Assembly: GCA_018623995.1 (NCBI GenBank)
Contig: JAAZUV010000034.1
Coordinates: 1 to 11,220 of the forward strand
Length of the DNA: 11,220 bases
DNA from: Methanobacteriota archaeon
GTDB taxonomy: Archaea; Thermoplasmatota; Poseidoniia; Poseidoniales; Poseidoniaceae
Direction of reading: 5' to 3'
Below, piece by piece: positions 1 through 6,483 of the stretch; the stretch's first letter is position 1; each line of letters begins with the position of its first letter. A program made the position numbers and the translations under genes. Under the pieces are notes generated by a model, which was given only the letters and a program-made list of their open reading frames with translations, did no database searches and had not been told where the DNA came from.

Positions 1-1218
1 CCGTACGTCGAAACGAAGAAAGCCCAGGCGGGAGGTCTCTTGCAGTCGTTTTCCAAAGATGCTGTTGCTGTCGTTATCGACGACTTCCCTACGTACATGC
101 CACGTGACGTCGCCCAACGAGCGAAGGATCTTGCGGATTGCTCAGTTCAATGCGTGGACAGTAACGGAATTATTCCCCTCCGAGCTCCTGAACGATCCTT
201 TACCACTGCCCACTCGTTCAGGCGCTACATCCACCAAAACGTCCTGAATTTTGTTTCAACACCACCATCATCGAATCCTCTGAAGAACCTTTCAGACGTC
301 GGCAGTGGTTCCCACATCGTTGCTCAGTGCTTCGAAGAAGCGGATGTTCCAACGACCCCTCTTGAGTTCATTTGGCGAGTTTCCGAAGCCTCGCGTGAAG
401 GCAGAGAAGCACTTGCAGTCCTCGATATTGATCATAAAGTTACACCGGTTGATGACCGCCGAGGCGGTTCGCTCACGGCGCGAACAGAATTGAAGAAGTT
501 CATCGAACAACGTCTTGACACATACCACGTCGACCGCAACCATCCTGAACGTGGAGGTGGAAGTGGATTGTCACCTTGGCTCCATTTCGGTCATATTTCG
601 TCGTTTGAAATCGTTCATGAAGTGCTCAGTTTTGAGGACTGGAATCCGATGAAGATCACCCCGCCACATAACGGTCGCCGTGCAGGTTGGTGGGGAATGA
701 GCGAGGGCGCTGAAGCCTTCCTCGACCAGGTGATTACTTGGAGAGAACTTGGATTCGTGTACTGCTTTGAACATCCTGACCACACTTCTTACGAGACATT
801 ACCAGAATGGGCAAAAAACACACTCCAAGAACACGCCAACGACGAGCGACCATACATCTACACCTTTGAGCAACTCGAGCGAGGCGAAACGCACGACCCA
901 CTATGGAATGCGGCTCAACATCAACTCCGTAAGGAAGGCATCATTCACAACTACCTGCGAATGCTCTGGGGCAAGAAAGTGCTGGAATGGTGCCCAGACC
1001 CTGAAACTGCATGTGAGTGGCTGATTCGCTTGAATGACCGATGGGCACTTGATGGCCGTGATCCAAATTCCTACACAGGTATTTTCTGGATTTTCGGCCG
1101 ATTCGACCGTGGTTGGTTTGAACGTGCCGTATTTGGAAAGGTTCGGTACATGACATCCGCTTCAACTCAGCGCAAGTTCAAAACTGAGGATTATATAAGA
1201 AAATACGCAGATTCCTAA
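1..1218 (+). CDS. phr: Deoxyribodipyrimidine photolyase, class II type (5' partial)
   Basis: A light-driven, FAD-containing enzyme that splits UV-induced cyclobutane pyrimidine dimers in DNA. The frame is open from base 1, so the true start lies left of the window; 405 residues are visible and roughly the first 100 (part of the N-terminal alpha/beta domain) are missing, judged against about 450-480 residues for the family. Numbered from base 1, visible family signatures are DDFP near residue 25, SGLSPWLHFGHIS (188-200, FAD-binding region), WWGMSEGAEAF from 230, TWRELG, THDPLWNAAQ (DPLWN from 299), HNYLRMLWGKK, and W348-ALDGRDPNSYTGIFW363, all in the order expected for class II enzymes. No frameshift or internal stop is present. 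The TTG at base 40 is only an in-frame codon, not a credible start, because conserved sequence lies on both sides. The next gene follows after 15 bases. Class assignment is from recalled motifs; a photolyase-like protein acting on another lesion cannot be excluded. Confidence 0.92.
   Translation, partial: PYVETKKAQAGGLLQSFSKDAVAVVIDDFPTYMPRDVAQRAKDLADCSVQCVDSNGIIPLRAPERSFTTAHSFRRYIHQNVLNFVSTPPSSNPLKNLSDVGSGSHIVAQCFEEADVPTTPLEFIWRVSEASREGREALAVLDIDHKVTPVDDRRGGSLTARTELKKFIEQRLDTYHVDRNHPERGGGSGLSPWLHFGHISSFEIVHEVLSFEDWNPMKITPPHNGRRAGWWGMSEGAEAFLDQVITWRELGFVYCFEHPDHTSYETLPEWAKNTLQEHANDERPYIYTFEQLERGETHDPLWNAAQHQLRKEGIIHNYLRMLWGKKVLEWCPDPETACEWLIRLNDRWALDGRDPNSYTGIFWIFGRFDRGWFERAVFGKVRYMTSASTQRKFKTEDYIRKYADS
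1191..1198 (+). promoter_or_regulatory. Putative archaeal TATA box (TTATATAA) inside the photolyase 3' end
   Basis: TTATATAA lies about 36-43 bases before the ATG at 1234. Archaeal TATA boxes sit about 26 bases before the start of transcription, which predicts a start near 1220 and a leader of about 14 bases that still includes the AGGTGA at 1223-1228. The same bases encode Tyr-Ile near the photolyase C-terminus (EDYIRKY), so coding coincidence is possible. It suggests the SRPBCC-SDR gene can be transcribed separately from the photolyase. Confidence 0.4.
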
Positions 1219-1222
1219 CATT

Positions 1223-1228
1223 AGGTGA
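1223..1228 (+). promoter_or_regulatory. Shine-Dalgarno AGGTGA that fixes the start of the SRPBCC-SDR gene
   Basis: AGGTGA complements the anti-Shine-Dalgarno end of archaeal 16S rRNA and stands 5 bases before the ATG at 1234. A GTG at 1225 lies inside this motif and would have no ribosome site of its own, so the ATG at 1234 is preferred. Confidence 0.7.
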
Positions 1229-1233
1229 AGCGC

Positions 1234-2643
1234 ATGCCGATTTTTGAACACAATGCGACGTTTCCATTTTCTCGACAGACTGTCTGGAACTGGCACGCTC
1301 GCCCAGGCGCAGTACGTCGAATCATGCCCGACTGGGAAGGCATTCGTCCCGTACAAGTTGGAGGAATAACCGATGGTGCAGTCACTGAGTTTCGAATGAG
1401 CATTGGTATCGTGCCACAACGGTGGGTTGCCAAACATCACAGCTACATCGAGGGTGAACAATTCTGTGACGATTCGATTAAAGGACCATTCGCTCGTTGG
1501 AATCACGTTCACAAGTTTGTTGATGGTGGAGAGCAAGAGATGACCATCGAGGATAAGATCGATTGGAAACTACCGTTTCATTTCTTTTCGAGAATTGGTG
1601 CTCCAATCATGGTCATGCCTCGTGTCCGGACGATGTTCAAGCATCGAACACGAAGGATTCTGGCAGATCTTACTCGTCAACAGATGTTCAAGGATGCTCC
1701 TCGACGTCGCATCCTGATCAGCGGCTCGACTGGATTGATTGGAACTCAACTGGGGGCTTTCCTCGAAACGGATGGGCATGACGTCCATCGTCTTCTCCGT
1801 ACGTCAACGAAGTTGCATGCGGATCAGAACCCTGATAACATCGTCCGATGGAACGACAAAAATGGAGAAATTCTCGAGGGATCTTTGGAAGGATTCGATG
1901 TCGTCATTCACTTAGCCGGTGCAGGAATTGGTGACAAGCGCTGGAGCAAGAAGAGAAAGAATTTGATTGCTCAAAGCCGTTCTATTCCAACAGAAAATCT
2001 CTCGAAAGCTCTTGCTGCACTTGAATCGCCTCCGAGTGTGTTCATGTGCGCTTCTGCAATCGGATTTTACGATAACAGAGGCGATGAGGAGTTGGATGAA
2101 ACAAGCGGCATTGGTGATGGTTTCCTTGCCAGAATTTGCAAGCAGTGGGAGGATGCAACGATTCCTGCTTCGAGTGCAGGTATCCGTACCATTCTCATGC
2201 GAACAGGGATTGTTACAACAGCTGCTGGTGGTATGCTCAAACAGATTCTTCCAATCGCTAAGATGGGTGCACTTGGTCCGATTGGAGGTGGAAAGCAATG
2301 GCAATCTTGGATTTCTCTCGACGATCAAATCTATGCCATGCACCATTTGATGAACCAAGAAGATGCAGAGGGCGTCTACAATCTGACTGCTCCTAACCCA
2401 GTGACACAGAAAGGATTTGCCAAGACTCTTGGTAAGGTTCTACGGCGGCCCGCATTTGCTCCTGCACCCGGTTTTGTCATGAAAATCCTGTTTGGAGAGA
2501 TGGGTAAATCTCTGATATTGGACGGACAAAAAGTCCATCCAAAACGACTGTTAGAATCTGGATATCGATTTGAACATGAAACCCTTGAACCAGCCCTCCG
2601 TGATGCGTTAGGACGGTTTAACTCATCGTCGCGTTCTTCTTAA
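1234..2643 (+). CDS. SRPBCC domain fused to a TIGR01777-family SDR epimerase-like oxidoreductase
   Basis: 469 residues in two parts. Residues about 1-145 look like an SRPBCC/START-type hydrophobic ligand-binding domain (MPIFEHNATFPFSRQTVWNW at the start, RPGAVRRIMPDWEG, then a FARWNHVHKF strand). Residues about 158-465 are an NAD(P)-binding extended short-chain dehydrogenase of the TIGR01777 family (COG1090, E. coli YfcH type): glycine motif S163-GSTGLIG-170, HLAGAGIGDKRW from 226, SAIGFYDNRGDEELDE from 274, LRTGIV-like MRTGIVTT, GGGKQWQSWISLDD, and NLTAPNPVT from 383. The family usually reads YYG where this protein has FYD (278-280). The substrate of the family is unknown; a sugar-nucleotide or isoprenoid/lipid substrate would be a guess. 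The start is the ATG served by AGGTGA at 1223-1228. It directly follows a photolyase gene; TIGR01777 genes near photolyase genes are also familiar in bacteria, so a role tied to light or oxidative stress is a reasonable inference, not shown. Confidence 0.88.
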   Translation: MPIFEHNATFPFSRQTVWNWHARPGAVRRIMPDWEGIRPVQVGGITDGAVTEFRMSIGIVPQRWVAKHHSYIEGEQFCDDSIKGPFARWNHVHKFVDGGEQEMTIEDKIDWKLPFHFFSRIGAPIMVMPRVRTMFKHRTRRILADLTRQQMFKDAPRRRILISGSTGLIGTQLGAFLETDGHDVHRLLRTSTKLHADQNPDNIVRWNDKNGEILEGSLEGFDVVIHLAGAGIGDKRWSKKRKNLIAQSRSIPTENLSKALAALESPPSVFMCASAIGFYDNRGDEELDETSGIGDGFLARICKQWEDATIPASSAGIRTILMRTGIVTTAAGGMLKQILPIAKMGALGPIGGGKQWQSWISLDDQIYAMHHLMNQEDAEGVYNLTAPNPVTQKGFAKTLGKVLRRPAFAPAPGFVMKILFGEMGKSLILDGQKVHPKRLLESGYRFEHETLEPALRDALGRFNSSSRSS

Positions 2644-2665
2644 CCCGCATGTGTTATGGCCAAAC

Positions 2666-5200
2666 ATGCTCGGGCGTAGCATCGCTATTGGCATGTTTGC
2701 CCTCATGGTGCTGTCCATGGTGCCATCGGTACATGCCGATGATACGCAGGCGTCCTCAAATCTGCTCACCGATGGCGTTTCTTCCAACGGCTATGTGTGC
2801 GATCCAGATGGGTGCTCACCCAACGATGGAACGGACTGGTGGCGAATCTATGCCTACAAGGGCGACATCGTTAGTATCGCCTTCTCAGGTTCAATGAGCA
2901 ACGCAGCTTGGTGGTGTCCTGGCGATGGTTGGGAAGGTGATTACTCGATGCACGATGAATCAGGCTCTCAAGTTGCAACCATGGGACGCAGCGATGACAA
3001 CCCATCGGGAACGTTGTCGAAAACCATGTCTCAAGCAGGATATGTTTACGTCAAAATCAAAGGGAAAAATTCCTGGTGCAACGATGGATTCGATTACACG
3101 CTTCTCGCCTCCATTGACAAGACCGACCGCGATACCGATGAGGACGGCTTTGTTGACTCCGATGATGATTGCGATTTGATTGTCGGTACTTCAACAAACG
3201 ACCGACAGGGTTGCATCGATACCGATTCAGACGGTTGGTCCGATACCGATTCAGGATGGGACGTACAGAATGGTGCAGATGCTTTCGAAAACGATGCAAC
3301 GCAATGGCGTGACCGTGATTTTGACGGTTACGGTGATAACATCCTTGGTAACCAACCAGACCACTGTCCAGACAGCCGTGGGTACTCAACTTCAGACCGA
3401 TATGGTTGCATCGATTCTGATGGCGATTCCTATTCCGATGCTGACCCCGGTGGCCTCAATGGGCTTGAGCCATGGTATGCTCATCCAAACGGTTTAGCCG
3501 ATGCCTTCCCGCTTGAGGTTACACAGTGGCAAGACACGGACGGAGACGGTTACGGTGACAACTGGGACGACCCTATGTGGAATCAAACCCATTTGGAGTG
3601 GGGAATCGGCCAGTGGCTTGAAACCGCACACCAACCCGATGCATGCCCGTTCATCCTTGGTGTCTCATTTGCCGATCGATACGGTTGCCCTGATGCCGAT
3701 GGAGATGCATGGTCCGATCCTGGTGAGAATTGGACCGCAGCCGATGGTGCTGATGCCTTCCCCTTCGAGCCAACGCAATGGCGAGACCGAGACTTCGATG
3801 GCTACGGTGACAACCAATCAGAAGGCGCCAATCTTATCGATGATTTCCCAGATAATCCAACCCAATTCCGCGATACTGATCTTGACGGTTGGGGTGATAA
3901 CCAAACCTACGGAGCCACACAAATTGATGATTTCCCAATGGTGCCGAGCCAGTACCGGGACAGTGATGGCGACGGATACGGAGACAATCTCACTGGATTT
4001 GAAGGCGATGTCTGTATGAACTCCAACGCTGAAGAAGTTGAAAGTGGCTGGATATCACGTTTCGACAGACTCGGTTGTCGTGATGTCGACAAGGATGGCT
4101 ATTCCGATCCAACCGATGATTGGATTGCGCACCCACAAGGGTTTGCTGATGCCTTCCCGAACGATGCTTCACAGTGGCACGATACCGACAATGACGGATT
4201 TGGTGACAACATGGAATATTTTGATGGTCAAGCATGGCGTCTTGCTTACCGTGGAGATGGATGCAAGACCACCTACGGCCTCTCGACATTTGATCGATGG
4301 GGCTGCCCAGATTTCGATGAGGATGGCTGGTCGGACCCCACGCCGTACTGGCTCGCCAGTCCGGGTGGTACAGCGGACGCTTGGCCAGAAGATCCAACAC
4401 AATGGCATGACCGTGATGGTGATGGCCGAGGGGACAATCCATCAGGCACAACCGCTGATGTTTGCCCATCTCAACCGGGAACCTCTGTAGGGCCAAGCTC
4501 AGGAGGCGACCGCTGGGGTTGCCCTGACACAGATGGCGACGGTTGGTCGAATCTTGGTGATGCGTTCATTCATGAACCAACACAATGGCGAGATACGGAC
4601 GGTGACGGCTACGGTGACGAAGCCGATGGAAATGAGGCAGATGCATGTCCATCTATCCGCGGAACCTCAATCCTTGATCGATTGGGTTGCCGAGATACCG
4701 ATGGTGATGGTTGGTCTGACCCAACCGATGGCTGGGACGCTCATCCCTATGGTTCAGCGGACGCTTTCCCGACCGAAGCCCTGCAATGGAAGGACAGCGA
4801 CGGTGATGGATTTGGTGATGTACCACTCGGTGCTCTACGAGATGATTGTCCCGAAGCGTTCGGAACATCAACGCGAGACGTACAAGGGTGTGAGGATAAC
4901 AACGGCGATGGTTGGTCGAACGAATATGGTGAATGGAACGCTGCTCTTGCCATAATGGGTGAGGACCCTGCAGCATCATGGTTGACCTATCTCATCGTTG
5001 GTGTTTCGTTCATTCTCGGAGCTTCAGCAGCACTTGTTGTTCGTACCATGCGTACAGACGATGAGAAAACCTTGACTGAGGATCTCCTTGCAGCCCATGA
5101 TACGTCTGAACCTCTTGCACCATCCACGCCTACGGAGATGGCATTACCAGAATTGGCAATACCACTCCCTCCTCCACCAGGAGGTGAAAACGATGCGTAG
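2666..5200 (+). CDS. Type I membrane surface protein: PPC-like head, thrombospondin type 3-like Ca-binding repeats, C-terminal TM anchor
   Basis: 844 residues from the ATG at 2666. A Sec signal peptide (about 1-24, ending PSVHA before DDTQ) is followed by a Trp/Cys-rich beta domain (about 30-145; DWWRIYAYKGDIVSIAF) resembling bacterial pre-peptidase C-terminal (PPC) domains. From about residue 155 to 765 come eight acidic units, each with DRxGCxDxDGDGWSDP, ADAFPxxxxQWxDxDGDGYGDN and DxCPxxxGxS, the Ca-binding pattern of thrombospondin type 3 repeats. A membrane helix (about 772-795, WLTYLIVGVSFILGASAALV) precedes Arg-containing RTMRTDD and a roughly 50-residue cytosolic tail ending in PPPPGG. 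This predicts a rigid calcium-stabilised stalk outside the cell. The start is uncertain: GTG at 2651 adds five residues and neither start has a Shine-Dalgarno; ATG gives a compact signal peptide. Its tail codons contain the ribosome site of the next gene and the two genes overlap by 8 bases. Ligand and role are unknown. Confidence 0.9.
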   Translation: MLGRSIAIGMFALMVLSMVPSVHADDTQASSNLLTDGVSSNGYVCDPDGCSPNDGTDWWRIYAYKGDIVSIAFSGSMSNAAWWCPGDGWEGDYSMHDESGSQVATMGRSDDNPSGTLSKTMSQAGYVYVKIKGKNSWCNDGFDYTLLASIDKTDRDTDEDGFVDSDDDCDLIVGTSTNDRQGCIDTDSDGWSDTDSGWDVQNGADAFENDATQWRDRDFDGYGDNILGNQPDHCPDSRGYSTSDRYGCIDSDGDSYSDADPGGLNGLEPWYAHPNGLADAFPLEVTQWQDTDGDGYGDNWDDPMWNQTHLEWGIGQWLETAHQPDACPFILGVSFADRYGCPDADGDAWSDPGENWTAADGADAFPFEPTQWRDRDFDGYGDNQSEGANLIDDFPDNPTQFRDTDLDGWGDNQTYGATQIDDFPMVPSQYRDSDGDGYGDNLTGFEGDVCMNSNAEEVESGWISRFDRLGCRDVDKDGYSDPTDDWIAHPQGFADAFPNDASQWHDTDNDGFGDNMEYFDGQAWRLAYRGDGCKTTYGLSTFDRWGCPDFDEDGWSDPTPYWLASPGGTADAWPEDPTQWHDRDGDGRGDNPSGTTADVCPSQPGTSVGPSSGGDRWGCPDTDGDGWSNLGDAFIHEPTQWRDTDGDGYGDEADGNEADACPSIRGTSILDRLGCRDTDGDGWSDPTDGWDAHPYGSADAFPTEALQWKDSDGDGFGDVPLGALRDDCPEAFGTSTRDVQGCEDNNGDGWSNEYGEWNAALAIMGEDPAASWLTYLIVGVSFILGASAALVVRTMRTDDEKTLTEDLLAAHDTSEPLAPSTPTEMALPELAIPLPPPPGGENDA
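3200..4960 (+). repeat. Eight tandem protein-level repeat units of thrombospondin type 3-like type
   Basis: Units begin with the Asp of D(R/V)xGC at 3200, 3395, 3674, 4064, 4292, 4508, 4676 and 4877, giving lengths of 65, 93, 130, 76, 72, 56 and 67 codons and a shortened last unit. Shared blocks are GCxDxDGDGWSD, ADAFP, QWxDxDGDGYGDN and CPxxxGxS. Unit 6 lacks the WxAHPxG segment and unit 3 carries extra half-units. Synonymous codons differ freely between units (GAT/GAC, GGT/GGC/GGA, TAC/TAT), so these are old duplications kept at protein level rather than a fresh DNA tandem repeat. Confidence 0.85.
5180..5187 (+). promoter_or_regulatory. Strong Shine-Dalgarno GGAGGTGA inside the end of the stalk gene
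   Basis: GGAGGTGA is separated by 5 bases from the ATG at 5193. It is the strongest ribosome site in the window and is encoded within the Pro-Gly-Gly-Glu codons of the upstream protein tail. It rules out the longer in-frame start at 5088 and supports translation of the two genes in a coupled way. Confidence 0.85.
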
Positions 5201-6479
5201 AATGGCCACGGTCTTGATTCTACTGTTCGTTGTACCAATGCTCAGCGTTGGACACGTTAGTGCAGAAGCTGACCTCGGACTCGAGGAGGCGGGAATAACG
5301 ATGGTCGCACTTCGCAACGATACACTTGATTTGAATCAAGATGGTGACATCGATGCTGTGCGAGTCGTTGTTATTCTCAACTCAACCATTGAATCGACGA
5401 TTGTTGACGTTCGTCTAATTGCTACCCACAACGACAGAGAAGTCGTTGAATCAACCACCATCGAGATTGTTGGTCAATCAAATGTTAGCCTAACGTACGA
5501 TGCTTGGTCTCGAGGTTCGCATGACCTTGCTCTCGGATTTTACGATATGAACGGCGTTGAAATTTCAACAATCTCTCTGCCAAGTTACGAGATGGTCCCT
5601 GCGCTTCAAACGCCGATGATCTCGCTCCAGTTCACTGGACAGAGCAATTTGCAAACGGGTTCAAATTGTGAAATCAACCGGTTGTTCATGGATGAAACAG
5701 GGCCGAGATACGGTGCACTTGGAACTCTCACCTTCACAGGGGCGCCCTTCATCGTTCTCGATAATGCAACAAGCATCGATTGCTCCTCTTGGCCAGCAGG
5801 TCAATACTCACTTCGTGAAACCTATCGCAATGAACTTGGCCAAACCGCTGAAGCGTCATTGAATCTAACGATTGAAAATCGGCCTGCTCCTACCTTTGAA
5901 CTCGTGGTGACCGGTGATGGTTTGTCCACGGACAGATCGTGCTTAATTGCCATACAACCAACAAATTCCAACGAGGATTTCACTCCATACACCAAGGAAT
6001 GGGACGTCTCGACAACATCGACCATCACCGACGGACCCGTGTACGATTGTTCGGCACTTCCAGCAGGTGTTCATCTCGTGGTTCTCAAAGTGACCAACCT
6101 CGAGAACATCGCTAGCACGCAGGCCGTGAACATCGTTCGTCTTCCGGCTGCTGAACTCACTCCTGAAGAGCAAGAAGCTCTGCCGAGCCAATCGTACGGG
6201 GATGAAACGCCAACAGAGGAAGTTGGTTGGTATACGATTGCCGTTCTCGGTTTCATCGTCGCAATTGTCGTGTTCGTTATGCTTGTTCGAATACGAGAAG
6301 ACGACGAATTGCTGACCTTGCCTGAACTTGGCCCAGCGCCCCAAATCCTCAACGATGGTTCTCCAGACCCGCAAGGTCTGCCAACCGTCCTTGACGATGA
6401 GGGTCAACTTTGGAGAAAACATCCAGATGGTTCCCTCGACTGGTGGGATACAACCTACAACATTTGGCAACGTTGGTGA
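5193..6479 (+). CDS. Type I membrane protein with duplicated Cys-paired beta domain and Trp-rich cytosolic tail
   Basis: 428 residues, family not recognised. A signal peptide (1-24, MRRMATVLILLFVV to GHVSA) is followed by a beta-rich N-terminal domain (about 25-130) that opens with an EF-hand-like loop D46-LNQDGDID-54. Then come two similar domains of about 90 residues: the first has C159 and C197 (DCSSWPAG), the second C250 and C286 (DCSALPAG), with Cys spacings of 38 and 36, suggesting one disulfide each in an Ig-like fold. An acidic, Pro-containing linker leads to one membrane helix (about 344-367, VGWYTIAVLGFIVAIVVFVM), then Arg-containing RIREDDE and a cytosolic tail of about 60 residues ending in QLWRKHPDGSLDWWDTTYN and a final Trp. 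The tail recalls short Trp motifs such as DUF2510, only weakly. ATG 5193 is fixed by GGAGGTGA. It overlaps the gene before by 8 bases and ends 4 bases before the next start, so it probably acts with both neighbours at the cell surface. Confidence 0.85.
   Translation: MRRMATVLILLFVVPMLSVGHVSAEADLGLEEAGITMVALRNDTLDLNQDGDIDAVRVVVILNSTIESTIVDVRLIATHNDREVVESTTIEIVGQSNVSLTYDAWSRGSHDLALGFYDMNGVEISTISLPSYEMVPALQTPMISLQFTGQSNLQTGSNCEINRLFMDETGPRYGALGTLTFTGAPFIVLDNATSIDCSSWPAGQYSLRETYRNELGQTAEASLNLTIENRPAPTFELVVTGDGLSTDRSCLIAIQPTNSNEDFTPYTKEWDVSTTSTITDGPVYDCSALPAGVHLVVLKVTNLENIASTQAVNIVRLPAAELTPEEQEALPSQSYGDETPTEEVGWYTIAVLGFIVAIVVFVMLVRIREDDELLTLPELGPAPQILNDGSPDPQGLPTVLDDEGQLWRKHPDGSLDWWDTTYNIWQRW
6475..6479 (+). 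promoter_or_regulatory. Shine-Dalgarno GGTGA overlapping the stop codon of the upstream gene
   Basis: The last Trp codon and TGA stop of the preceding gene form TTGGTGA, 4 bases before the ATG at 6484. This supports 6484 as the start, rather than the longer in-frame start at 6328, and predicts termination-reinitiation coupling. Confidence 0.75.
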
Positions 6480-6483
6480 AACG

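Noticed and set aside
1225..1233. GTG start for the SRPBCC-SDR gene
   Set aside because: The GTG is itself part of the AGGTGA ribosome site for the ATG at 1234 and has no site of its own.
3200..4960. CRISPR array or DNA-level tandem repeat
   Set aside because: Units differ in length and synonymous codons and encode one continuous protein; similarity is at amino acid level only.
3057..4979. Several open frames on both strands inside the repeat region of the stalk gene
   Set aside because: They are by-products of the repetitive GAT/GGT/GAC codon pattern; their translations are rich in Arg, His, Thr and Met and none has a start signal.
5088..5192. Longer N-terminus of the middle surface gene (start at 5088)
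   Set aside because: It would place 35 residues before a clean signal peptide and ignore the strong GGAGGTGA serving the ATG at 5193; the region is the tail of the upstream gene in another frame.
6328..6483. Longer N-terminus of the DUF4105 gene (start at 6328)
   Set aside because: The extra 52 residues lie in another frame of the preceding gene and have low-complexity shadow character; GGTGA at 6475-6479 serves the ATG at 6484.
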